Source: Cyanobacteria bacterium T3Sed10_376R1m
GTDB lineage: Bacteria; Cyanobacteriota; Cyanobacteriia; Cyanobacteriales; Cyanobacteriaceae
Direction: 5' to 3'
Assembly: GCA_003566215.1 (NCBI GenBank)
Contig: PXEJ01000068.1
Span: 1 to 5,949 of the forward strand
Length of the DNA: 5,949 bases
Each line of letters starts with the position of its first letter. Position 1 is the stretch's first letter. Below, one piece after another: positions 1-5,851 of this stretch. Below the pieces are notes generated by a model. It was given only the letters and a program-made list of their open reading frames with translations. It was not told where the DNA came from and made no database searches. The position numbers and the translations under genes were made by a program.

Positions 1-2314
1 AGCCACTACCCAACAAACTAGCTTGGATGACTGCTGTACTAATAGTTTCTAGGTTATACAATGCCAATTCAGGTAAAGAATATTTAGAAGCGAGTACCTC
101 CCCTTGTTCGGTAATTTTGATTTTACCGTTAATGGTTGAAGTCGGTTGAGCTAAAATAGCCGCATAGGCAGGGCCTCCCCCTCTACCAACACTGCCCCCA
201 CGTCCGTGAAATATTCTTAAACTTAAACCATAGCTACTCCCTAATTTAGCTAAAACTTTTTGGGCTTTATGAATTTCCCAGTTACTACTTACAAATCCTG
301 AATCTTTGTTACTGTCGGAGTAACCGAGCATCACTTCTTGTAGATTATGGGGTTTTACGTCGGGAATGAGTAAACTAGACTCCGCTTTGCTCATGTCTGG
401 GTTGTCATAACCTCCTGATAAACAGGCACGATAGAGGGGGAGATCAAATAATTCTTTCATGACGGAGTAGGATCTTTTTAAGTCTTCTACCGTCTCGAAA
501 AGGGGTACGATGCGAATACTACTTTTACCGATGACAGGATCATATAATCCCGCTTCTTTAGCTAATAGCAATACTTCTAATACATCACTGACATAGTTGG
601 TCATGCTGATTATATAAGTATTACAGATTTCTAGACCAAATTCGACCTGGAGCGATCGCAACACCCTTAATGTTTCAATGGTTTCGGTAGTGGTTTCGGA
701 GAAGGGAATAGGGTTTGGCACTAAGGGGCGACGGGTTTTCAACTCACTTATCAACCAAGCAGTTTTTTCCTTCTCCGATAAATCGTTGTAAGGTTTATCT
801 AAAACTCCTAGATAACCAGCAATTTCATTCAAGGCATCGGAATGACGGGAAGAATCTTGACGAAAATCTAACTCCGTCAAATGAAAACCATAAATTTCTA
901 CCTGAAAAATTAAATGATCTAATTCTTGACAATTTAACCCCGTTTGCTCCAAATTCATCTTAATTAGATTTAAATCTGCCAAAAAGTCGAAATAGGTAGG
1001 GTAAAGATTATCTTCCTTGGTAGCCAACTTAATCGATTTTCTAGTTTCAGGATTAGATAGGGCCTTATTTCTAGCGAGGGTATTTTTTAGTTTTTGATCA
1101 ATAAAAGCTAACTTGAGACGGTAAGGTTCTTGACGATAACGTACATACAGTTTGTCATATACCTCTGGCATTTTAACTCGATCTTGCTCTAAAGAGTCTA
1201 ATAACTCAGGTAAAACATTGCACCAGTGTAAGGATAAACTTAACACATCATTGAGTTTTTCTACCGAATCCACATATTTTTCCACGACTAAATTACGTTG
1301 GTAACAAGCCGTTGACCATGTAACTTCTGGAGTTACAAAAGGGTTGCCATCACGATCGCCCCCTACCCATGAACCAAAATAACAAAATTTATGACCGGGA
1401 GGAACTAACTTCGGAAAAGTATTATGTAAAGCCTGTCTTAGCCGCTTAGATAAATCAGGAAGGGCATCAAACAAAACTTCTTGGAAATAGTGCAAAGCAT
1501 AATCAACTTCATCTAAAACCGTAGGTTTAAATTGATGTAGTTCATCAGTACGCCACCATAATTGAATCTCATCCATTAAACGGGAGCGAAAATGCTCTAC
1601 TTCATAGGAATTAGCTAAACCCATCCCCCGACAAGACTCTTCAGCCACATCTAACTTTTCTAAAATTTGTGAAATCCGTCTTTGTTTTTTGCGAATGGTA
1701 TGACGAACAATTTCCGTGGGGTGTGCTGTAAAAACTAGGCGAATATCTAACTCATCTAATAATTGCTGAATTTTTTGGGGAGGCATATTCAGCTTTTGTA
1801 AATGGGGGAAAAGCCAATGAAAAGTCCCCCCACTAGCAGGATTTGGTTTTTGAGAAAAATAACTGTAATCCTTTTCTCCCGACTCTGTCTCAAAGGGATT
1901 ACCATGACTTTGCCCCACTATTAGGCTATCAATGGCATTCATCTTTAAACTATTAACTTGTTCTTCGGTGGTGGTACTACGAATTATTTTTTGATTTCTT
2001 TGCTCATAGTGTTGCTCAACAATATTAATCAACTGAAAATAAAGTGCTAACGCCCGTGCCGCTTTAATGGCATCATCTAATTCTAATTTTTCAATCCACT
2101 TACTTACTGACTGTTTTGGGGTTTCTGAGGTTTGCCCCTCAGGAGAACAAGCGGATTTTAATTGCTCTAATAAATCAACTAACTGTTGTCCACATTCATT
2201 TCTTAAAACTAACTCCCACAAATTTTCTACTAACTTTAATCGGTTACGTAATAATAGTTCTGAATTAGAGTAAATACTTAACTCTTCTTTATGGCTAGTT
2301 TTTGTAAAAGTCAT
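1..2314 (-). CDS. ppc: Phosphoenolpyruvate carboxylase, C-terminus cut off by the window edge
   Basis: Cytosolic PEP carboxylase, which adds bicarbonate to phosphoenolpyruvate to give oxaloacetate. In cyanobacteria this is the main anaplerotic route feeding the incomplete or modified TCA cycle and amino-acid synthesis. The minus strand reads open without a stop from ATG at 2314-2312 to the left edge, giving 771 codons. Family signatures seen are VFTAHPTE with catalytic His198, MLGYSDSNKDSG with Lys670, the glycine loop FHGRGGSVGRGGGP starting at Phe702, and ITEQGE shortly after. His198 lies about 60 residues later than in the E. coli enzyme (His138), as expected for the longer cyanobacterial form. 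By comparison with full-length cyanobacterial enzymes (about 1000 residues), roughly the last 200-270 residues lie outside the window. The start ATG has only a weak purine-rich stretch (AAGAGAAG) about 12 bases upstream. The reading frame appears intact and I saw no frameshift. Confidence 0.96.
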   Translation of the reverse strand, partial: MTFTKTSHKEELSIYSNSELLLRNRLKLVENLWELVLRNECGQQLVDLLEQLKSACSPEGQTSETPKQSVSKWIEKLELDDAIKAARALALYFQLINIVEQHYEQRNQKIIRSTTTEEQVNSLKMNAIDSLIVGQSHGNPFETESGEKDYSYFSQKPNPASGGTFHWLFPHLQKLNMPPQKIQQLLDELDIRLVFTAHPTEIVRHTIRKKQRRISQILEKLDVAEESCRGMGLANSYEVEHFRSRLMDEIQLWWRTDELHQFKPTVLDEVDYALHYFQEVLFDALPDLSKRLRQALHNTFPKLVPPGHKFCYFGSWVGGDRDGNPFVTPEVTWSTACYQRNLVVEKYVDSVEKLNDVLSLSLHWCNVLPELLDSLEQDRVKMPEVYDKLYVRYRQEPYRLKLAFIDQKLKNTLARNKALSNPETRKSIKLATKEDNLYPTYFDFLADLNLIKMNLEQTGLNCQELDHLIFQVEIYGFHLTELDFRQDSSRHSDALNEIAGYLGVLDKPYNDLSEKEKTAWLISELKTRRPLVPNPIPFSETTTETIETLRVLRSLQVEFGLEICNTYIISMTNYVSDVLEVLLLAKEAGLYDPVIGKSSIRIVPLFETVEDLKRSYSVMKELFDLPLYRACLSGGYDNPDMSKAESSLLIPDVKPHNLQEVMLGYSDSNKDSGFVSSNWEIHKAQKVLAKLGSSYGLSLRIFHGRGGSVGRGGGPAYAAILAQPTSTINGKIKITEQGEVLASKYSLPELALYNLETISTAVIQASLLGSG
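652..659. repeat. HIP1 octamer GCGATCGC
   Basis: Perfect copy of the cyanobacterial HIP1 palindrome, inside ppc. Confidence 0.9.
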
Positions 2315-2564
2315 AATAATATTTGCTTCTCTTAGATTTTGATTCACGGGCGGTGTTGTCCTGACAATTTTATAATCTTAACTGTCATTATGGTTTAAAT
2401 AAAGTTTTTTCAGATACATTTTCCATAAACCTTTTAATTGGGTTCGTTGTTGAATAACTGATGTTGAAACAATTACTACCCAAATCACTCAGGGATGATC
2501 AACTAATTGCTAAATAGTCCTAAAATATTCCACAATAGAAGTACAGGTTTAATAGTGAAATTAT
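2315..2564. promoter_or_regulatory. Divergent intergenic region between ppc and the VOC-protein gene
   Basis: This 250-bp AT-rich stretch must hold the promoters for ppc (leftward) and for the VOC-ldpA pair (rightward). A perfect plus-strand -10 hexamer, TATAAT, lies at 2371-2376 but has no convincing -35 at the usual distance. If it is used, the rightward transcript would carry a leader of roughly 180 nt. The overlapping minus-strand TATAAA (2374-2369) could serve ppc but has only a poor -35. A short inverted repeat, TTGTC-CT-GACAA, lies at 2356-2367 just beside these boxes and could be an operator. I see no gene, riboswitch or clear terminator here. All of this is read by eye and is weak. 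Confidence 0.35.
2356..2367. repeat. Short perfect inverted repeat in the ppc/VOC divergent region
   Basis: TTGTC and GACAA are perfect reverse complements separated by two bases. The repeat lies 3 bp from a TATAAT box at 2371-2376 and in the presumed ppc leader. Its size and position would suit a regulator half-site pair, but a 5-bp arm is short enough to arise by chance. I do not recognise it as the site of a named cyanobacterial regulator. Confidence 0.3.
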
Positions 2565-3140
2565 ATGATAAATAACAATTTTAGTATTTTAAATTTATGG
2601 TTAGGAGCATTTTTACCCGGCATCACTGATGGCTTATTTTCGACTCAGGGAATAATGGTTATGCTTCTAGTTGCCTATGGTGGCGCTATGTGGATGTTTT
2701 TGACCAGTGCCCCAAAAGTACATACTATTATGGTTTCTGATTTGGTTGTTGCTCAACAATTTTATGAGGAATTATTGAGTTTACCAGTGGCTGATGTTCC
2801 TTTACATTACTATTACAATTATGAGCAGAGTTTAGGCTCAACGATGTTAGATCCTATTTATAGTGGTGCTAATATTAATAATACTCCTCTTATGACTGAA
2901 AATAGAGGTTTATGGTATCAATTGAAAAAGAATACTCAGTTACACGTTATTGGCGGTGCTAGTTTGGGTTATAAAAACTCTCAACGTCATGTTTGTTTCG
3001 ACCATGAATGTCTTGATGATTTACTTTTAAGGGTTCAATCTCGTCGTTTGAAGTATAAAATTCGCAGTGAAAATCCTCTTAATTTTCTTGTTAAGGATTT
3101 GGATAATCGGGTGATTGAGATGGCTGAGGCAAAAACTTAA
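2565..3140 (+). CDS. Membrane-anchored glyoxalase-like (VOC-fold) protein, function unknown
   Basis: A 191-residue protein with one probable transmembrane segment at about residues 29-47 (GIMVMLLVAYGGAMWMFL), followed by a domain resembling the vicinal oxygen chelate (glyoxalase/bleomycin-resistance) fold. The fold features are a first strand KVHTIMVSD (51-59) leading into helix VVAQQFYEELLSLPVA, a middle strand QLHVIGGA (125-132), then RHVCFD, and an end LVKDLDNRVIEMAE (175-188) typical of a closing VOC strand. His53, His127, His142 and Glu185 are candidate metal ligands; this is inference. Only one VOC module is present, so activity would need dimerisation, if it has any. ATG 2565 is chosen because it is the earliest in-frame start and keeps the membrane segment whole; the next Met codons (residues 31 and 33) would cut into it. 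No clear Shine-Dalgarno is seen. ldpA begins 36 bp downstream on the same strand, so co-transcription is likely. Substrate cannot be inferred. Confidence 0.8.
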   Translation: MINNNFSILNLWLGAFLPGITDGLFSTQGIMVMLLVAYGGAMWMFLTSAPKVHTIMVSDLVVAQQFYEELLSLPVADVPLHYYYNYEQSLGSTMLDPIYSGANINNTPLMTENRGLWYQLKKNTQLHVIGGASLGYKNSQRHVCFDHECLDDLLLRVQSRRLKYKIRSENPLNFLVKDLDNRVIEMAEAKT

Positions 3141-3176
3141 AATTTGAGATGGTGAAGATTCGTTTTATCGATTAGA

Positions 3177-4268
3177 TTGTGTTTGAAACTTTTGAAAGTT
3201 GTAGGTATTAGTTTATTGGATTCTTCTGGTTTGTTATCTTTGGAGTCGGGAAGTTGGTTTAAGTTAATTTGTGGTGCTAGTTATCAACATCTACCTTCCA
3301 TTCGTAATTTGGCTTTAGCTTATACCCTTGCAGGGGTTGATTGTATTGATGTGGCTGCGGATAAGGCTGTTATTCATGGAGCTTTAGCTGGTATAGCAAT
3401 GGCTAAAAATTTTGCTTCAGATGCGATCGCACGGGGTTATCATCCTAGTAATCCCTTTTTAATTGTAAGTATTAATGATGGGGAAGATCCTCATTTTCGC
3501 AAAGCTTATTTTAACCCGAGTCAATGCCCCACCAGTTGCCCTCGCCCCTGTGAAAAGATTTGTCCTGCGGAGGCGATAAGTTTTCAATCTCAAAAACCGG
3601 GGGTGATCGAAAAACTGTGTTATGGTTGTGGTCGTTGTTTACCCATTTGTCCTTTCAATTATATTGAAACTCAATCCCATGTTATAAAAGTAACAGAGGT
3701 ACTAAGTTGGTTGACTGAATTGCCTATTAATGGGCTAGAAATTCATACTCAAGAAGGGCATTTTAATTATTTTCAAAAGCTATGGCTATCTATTAAACCT
3801 CATTTACATCAATTAACGTTTATTGCTATTAGTTGCCCCTATACTCCCACTGTCATTGAATATTTAAAAAAGATTAACCAAATAATTCAACCTTTATCTA
3901 TTCCTCTTATCTGGCAAACTGATGGGCGCCCCATGAGTGGGGATATTGGCAAGGGTACAACCCATTTGACTATAAAATATGCCCAACAGATGATTGAGAA
4001 CGATTTTTCTGGTTATTTTCAATTAGCTGGGGGTACTAATGAACATACTGCCCAAAAAGTTACTTCTCTAGGATTAGATGGAATAGCTGGTATTGCCTAC
4101 GGTAGTAAAGCGAGAAAGTTACTCGCTCAGACTCTTCACCAGTTAGAGGTAATTTCTGTTTCTAATCAACTAGAGGATTGTCCTGAATTGCTCTGGGAAG
4201 CTGTTTCCCAATCCTATGGTTTGGTGGCAACGGTTAAGGAGCATTTAGAATGGGAGAAGAAAAAATAA
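3177..4268 (+). CDS. ldpA: LdpA, iron-sulfur light-dependent-period (circadian clock input) protein
   Basis: This 363-residue protein matches LdpA, which in Synechococcus elongatus carries iron-sulfur clusters and passes redox/light information to the Kai clock; its loss makes the circadian period insensitive to light. Visible features are the N-terminal GSWFKLICGASYQHLPSIRN and LAYTLAGVDCIDVAAD (about 25-62), then two cysteine clusters: Cys117-x3-Cys121-x3-Cys125-x3-Cys129-Pro, and Cys148-x2-Cys151-x2-Cys154-x3-Cys158-Pro. These are enough for two [4Fe-4S] centres. The C-terminal ~190 residues correspond to the LdpA C-terminal domain (ends about YGSKARKLLAQTL). No ATG lies between the in-frame stop at 3153-3155 and the conserved region. 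The listed start is TTG 3177; TTG 3183, 3192 or 3216 are equally possible, because residues 1-22 are less conserved and no strong ribosome site decides. It probably shares an operon with the VOC protein upstream and converges with the ABC ATPase downstream. Confidence 0.92.
   Translation: MCLKLLKVVGISLLDSSGLLSLESGSWFKLICGASYQHLPSIRNLALAYTLAGVDCIDVAADKAVIHGALAGIAMAKNFASDAIARGYHPSNPFLIVSINDGEDPHFRKAYFNPSQCPTSCPRPCEKICPAEAISFQSQKPGVIEKLCYGCGRCLPICPFNYIETQSHVIKVTEVLSWLTELPINGLEIHTQEGHFNYFQKLWLSIKPHLHQLTFIAISCPYTPTVIEYLKKINQIIQPLSIPLIWQTDGRPMSGDIGKGTTHLTIKYAQQMIENDFSGYFQLAGGTNEHTAQKVTSLGLDGIAGIAYGSKARKLLAQTLHQLEVISVSNQLEDCPELLWEAVSQSYGLVATVKEHLEWEKKK
3423..3430. repeat. HIP1 octamer GCGATCGC
   Basis: Perfect HIP1 palindrome inside ldpA, at the codons for Asp82-Ala85. 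Confidence 0.9.
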
Positions 4269-4284
4269 TATATTGGAGGATTTT

Positions 4285-4995
4285 TTATTTTAAAGATGCG
4301 GGGACTTCTAAACAGTTATTCTCCATTAAACTTTTATTACTCATGATCTTGCTAGGATCTCCATCAGCGATTATTTTACCATTATTGATTAGTATAGTGC
4401 GATCGCACACCTCCGTGATTAATTCTAAATCATGGGAAGAAATCATAATGGTTTCTTGGCAAGACTGCAAAAATTTAATTAACCTTCGTCGCGCCCTTAA
4501 ATCTAAATTTGCACTTGGTTCATCGTATAATATCATTTTGGGTCGCATTATTAGTACCGATGCGATCGCAACCATACACTTTTCACCCCCCGACAACTGA
4601 TGAGAAACTCTATTTTGTAAATATTCAACCCCAGTCTCTCTTAAAACATCAATAAATCTTTCTTCAATTTCTAAAGAAGATAAACCTAAATTTTGTGCCC
4701 CAAAAATAATATCATCCTTAACAGTATGACAAAATAATTGATCATCGGGATTTTGAAAAATTAAACCAATTTCAGGGTAAAAAAACCCTTTTTTTACCAC
4801 TTTTCCTAACAAAGAAATAACTCCTTTATCAGGAGCTAATATACCACATATAGATAAAAATAAAGTAGTTTTACCTGAGCCATTTGCACCAATTAAACCC
4901 ACTTTTTCTCCTTCTCTAATATTTAAACAAAGATCATCAAAAACCAAATCCTTATTATACTTAAAAAATAAATTATTTATTGACAAAGTAAACAT
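4285..4995 (-). CDS. ABC transporter ATPase of the CbiO/EcfA (energy-coupling factor) type
   Basis: A 236-residue stand-alone nucleotide-binding subunit that would power import from the cytoplasmic face of the membrane. All ABC motifs are present in order: aromatic A-loop Tyr13, Walker A GANGSGKT (36-43), Q-loop LIFQNPDDQLF with Gln81, signature LSGGE (134-138), Walker B MILYDE with catalytic Glu159, D-loop SANLD (161-165), and switch His188 in SSHD. The sequence FQNPDDQLF after the Q-loop is characteristic of CbiO/EcfA ATPases, which normally work with an EcfT/CbiQ transmembrane protein and a substrate-binding component for cobalt, nickel or a vitamin. None of those partners lies next to it here, so the substrate is unknown. 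The motifs are intact and the length is normal though short for EcfA. ATG 4995-4993 is the start; no Shine-Dalgarno is seen. It ends 16 bp from the ldpA stop, facing it. Confidence 0.88.
   Translation of the reverse strand: MFTLSINNLFFKYNKDLVFDDLCLNIREGEKVGLIGANGSGKTTLFLSICGILAPDKGVISLLGKVVKKGFFYPEIGLIFQNPDDQLFCHTVKDDIIFGAQNLGLSSLEIEERFIDVLRETGVEYLQNRVSHQLSGGEKCMVAIASVLIMRPKMILYDEPSANLDLRARRRLIKFLQSCQETIMISSHDLELITEVCDRTILINNGKIIADGDPSKIMSNKSLMENNCLEVPASLK
4399..4406. repeat. HIP1 octamer GCGATCGC
   Basis: Perfect HIP1 palindrome inside the ABC ATPase gene, within a longer palindrome GTGCGATCGCAC (4397-4408). Confidence 0.9.
4562..4569. repeat. HIP1 octamer GCGATCGC
   Basis: Second perfect HIP1 copy in the ABC ATPase gene, just upstream (in coding sense) of Walker B. 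Confidence 0.9.
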
Positions 4996-5020
4996 ATTAA
5001 TATACTATTAAAACCACCAA

Positions 5021-5057
5021 ATATATCTTTTTTATGTATAAAAATATACAGATATAT
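5021..5057. repeat. Nested inverted repeat in the AT-rich divergent region
   Basis: An inner perfect hairpin, TGTATA-AAAA-TATACA (5035-5050), sits directly inside an outer pair, ATATATC (5021-5027) and GATATAT (5051-5057). A 7-nt bulge (5028-5034) lies on one side. Read leftward it would form a 13-bp interrupted stem close to the 5' end of the ATPase transcript, just after the candidate -10 at 5064-5059. It could be an operator or a leader hairpin. It is made almost only of A and T, so a chance origin is a real possibility. Confidence 0.45.
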
Positions 5058-5058
5058 A

Positions 5059-5067
5059 ATTATAACA
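5059..5067 (-). promoter_or_regulatory. Candidate extended -10 promoter for the ABC ATPase gene
   Basis: On the minus strand these bases read TGTTATAAT, a perfect extended -10 element (TGnTATAAT). No good -35 hexamer lies 16-18 bases upstream, where the DNA is a pyrimidine-rich run, but extended -10 promoters can do without one. Transcription would start near 5050-5053, leaving a leader of about 55 nt that contains most of the nested inverted repeat. Confidence 0.45.
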
Positions 5068-5098
5068 AGAGAAAAAGAGAAAAGATAATTTTCAATAT

Positions 5099-5126
5099 CA
5101 ATTATGCTATGATTATCGCAATTATG
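5099..5126. repeat. CAATTATG direct repeat with 20-bp period over a promoter
   Basis: CAATTATG occurs at 5099-5106 and again at 5119-5126, exactly 20 bp apart (about two helical turns). The pair flanks the candidate -10 box of the gene starting at 5164. Same-face spacing around a promoter would suit a dimeric regulator, but the octamer is AT-rich and could recur by chance. Confidence 0.35.
5105..5113 (+). promoter_or_regulatory. Candidate extended -10 promoter for the transposase-derived gene
   Basis: The sequence TGCTATGAT matches the extended -10 pattern TGnTATAAT with one mismatch. No clear -35 is present. Transcription would begin around 5120, giving a leader of about 44 nt before ATG 5164. 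It stands back to back with the ATPase promoter, with some 40 bp between the two elements. Confidence 0.4.
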
Positions 5127-5163
5127 AGCAAAAATAAAAACTGGATAAATAGAATAACTTAAA

Positions 5164-5733
5164 ATGGGGAGAACTAACCACTATCATTGGGATCAAATAA
5201 AAGAAGAAATTATCTTACTATGTATTCAATGGTACGTTTCATACTCTTTAACCTATGAACAGCTAAAAAAAGTTATGGAACAAAGGGGATTTAAAATAGA
5301 CCCTCGTACCATTAATAGACTAATTAAAGAGTATTCTATTATGGCAAAAAAACGTCAGGAGGAAACAGAAAGAAAAAGAAGAAGAGGTTGGAGATTAGTT
5401 CAAATTCCCTTTAAAATTAGAGGAAGAAAAAAATATCTTTATCGTGCCTTAGATGCTCAAGGAAATACCTTAGATTTTATTATTTTTAGTTATAAAAATA
5501 AAGATAAAGCCTATGATTTCTTTCGTCAAACTATTTCTATTAATCCCGAACTTAATCATAATAAAATTATAAAAAAAGGAAGAGATCGGAGAGAAAAACG
5601 AGACAGCATTATCTTAAGTATTGCCATTATTATTATCTTAATAATATTAGGTAATTTTATCCTTGATAACTTCCCTTTTACTAAGGAAGTAGCACCGCCA
5701 CAAATTGAAGAAAATAATAACGTTGATAGTTAG
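5164..5733 (+). CDS. Domesticated IS6-family transposase fragment fused to a transmembrane helix
   Basis: A 189-residue protein whose residues ~8-135 read as the front half of an IS6-family transposase: EEIILLCIQWYVSYSLTYEQ, then a helix-turn-helix region QRGFKIDPRTINRLIKEY (40-57), a basic linker, and WRLVQIPFKIRG...YLYRALDAQGNTLDF (76-105). In active IS6 enzymes the matching stretch is WRVDETYIKVKG...YLYRAVD, with the first catalytic Asp in VDE. Here that position is Val79, followed by Gln80. After the helix KAYDFFRQTI the protein leaves the family: the second Asp region is unrecognisable and the Glu part is absent. Instead a basic stretch (136-146) leads into one hydrophobic helix (about 148-168) and a short acidic tail. 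Positive-inside logic puts the N-terminal domain in the cytoplasm. Transposition activity is not expected. No IS terminal repeats are seen nearby. It has its own candidate promoter; no Shine-Dalgarno is seen. Function is unknown; a membrane-tethered DNA-binding role is inference. Confidence 0.8.
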   Translation: MGRTNHYHWDQIKEEIILLCIQWYVSYSLTYEQLKKVMEQRGFKIDPRTINRLIKEYSIMAKKRQEETERKRRRGWRLVQIPFKIRGRKKYLYRALDAQGNTLDFIIFSYKNKDKAYDFFRQTISINPELNHNKIIKKGRDRREKRDSIILSIAIIIILIILGNFILDNFPFTKEVAPPQIEENNNVDS

Positions 5734-5851
5734 CTATTTTAAATCTTTACGGTTATCTACATAATTAGAGTCGTGTCAACCCTACGTAATAAAACTTTAC
5801 ATAAGGTTATGATAAAAACCATAAAGCAAAAATAACTTATACCAACATATT
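5734..5851. promoter_or_regulatory. Intergenic region with possible promoter for the gene at 5852
   Basis: This 118-bp AT-rich gap has a -10-like TATGAT at 5808-5813, which would give a leader of about 32 nt before ATG 5852. No -35 sits at the right distance. I see no convincing terminator for the upstream gene and no RNA gene. Confidence 0.25.

Noticed and set aside
715..963. Plus-strand 82-codon open frame opposite ppc
   Set aside because: It lies wholly antisense to well-conserved PEP carboxylase sequence, has no recognisable domain, and is a shadow frame.
2067..2273. Plus-strand 68-codon open frame opposite the ppc N-terminus
   Set aside because: Antisense shadow of the ppc coding region with low-complexity content and no ribosome site.
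3149..3175. ATG at 3149 as an alternative ldpA start through a frameshift
   Set aside because: That frame stops after eight codons and does not lead into LdpA sequence.
4250..4600. Plus-strand 116-codon open frame overlapping the ldpA end and the ATPase
   Set aside because: It is antisense to the ATPase signature and Walker B motifs, which are clearly the real coding frame.
5667..5690. Inverted repeat ACTTCC...GGAAGT inside the transposase-derived gene
   Set aside because: It is a short stem in coding sequence between the membrane helix and tail codons, with no flanking T-run; most likely incidental.
5725..5740. Possible terminator hairpin ATAG-TTAG-CTAT followed by TTTT at the end of the transposase-derived gene
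   Set aside because: A 4-bp AT-rich stem is too weak to support a terminator call.
5786..5800. NtcA-like GTA...TAC motif before the last gene
   Set aside because: The spacer is 9 rather than 8 bases and the distance to the -10-like box is far too short for an NtcA-activated promoter.
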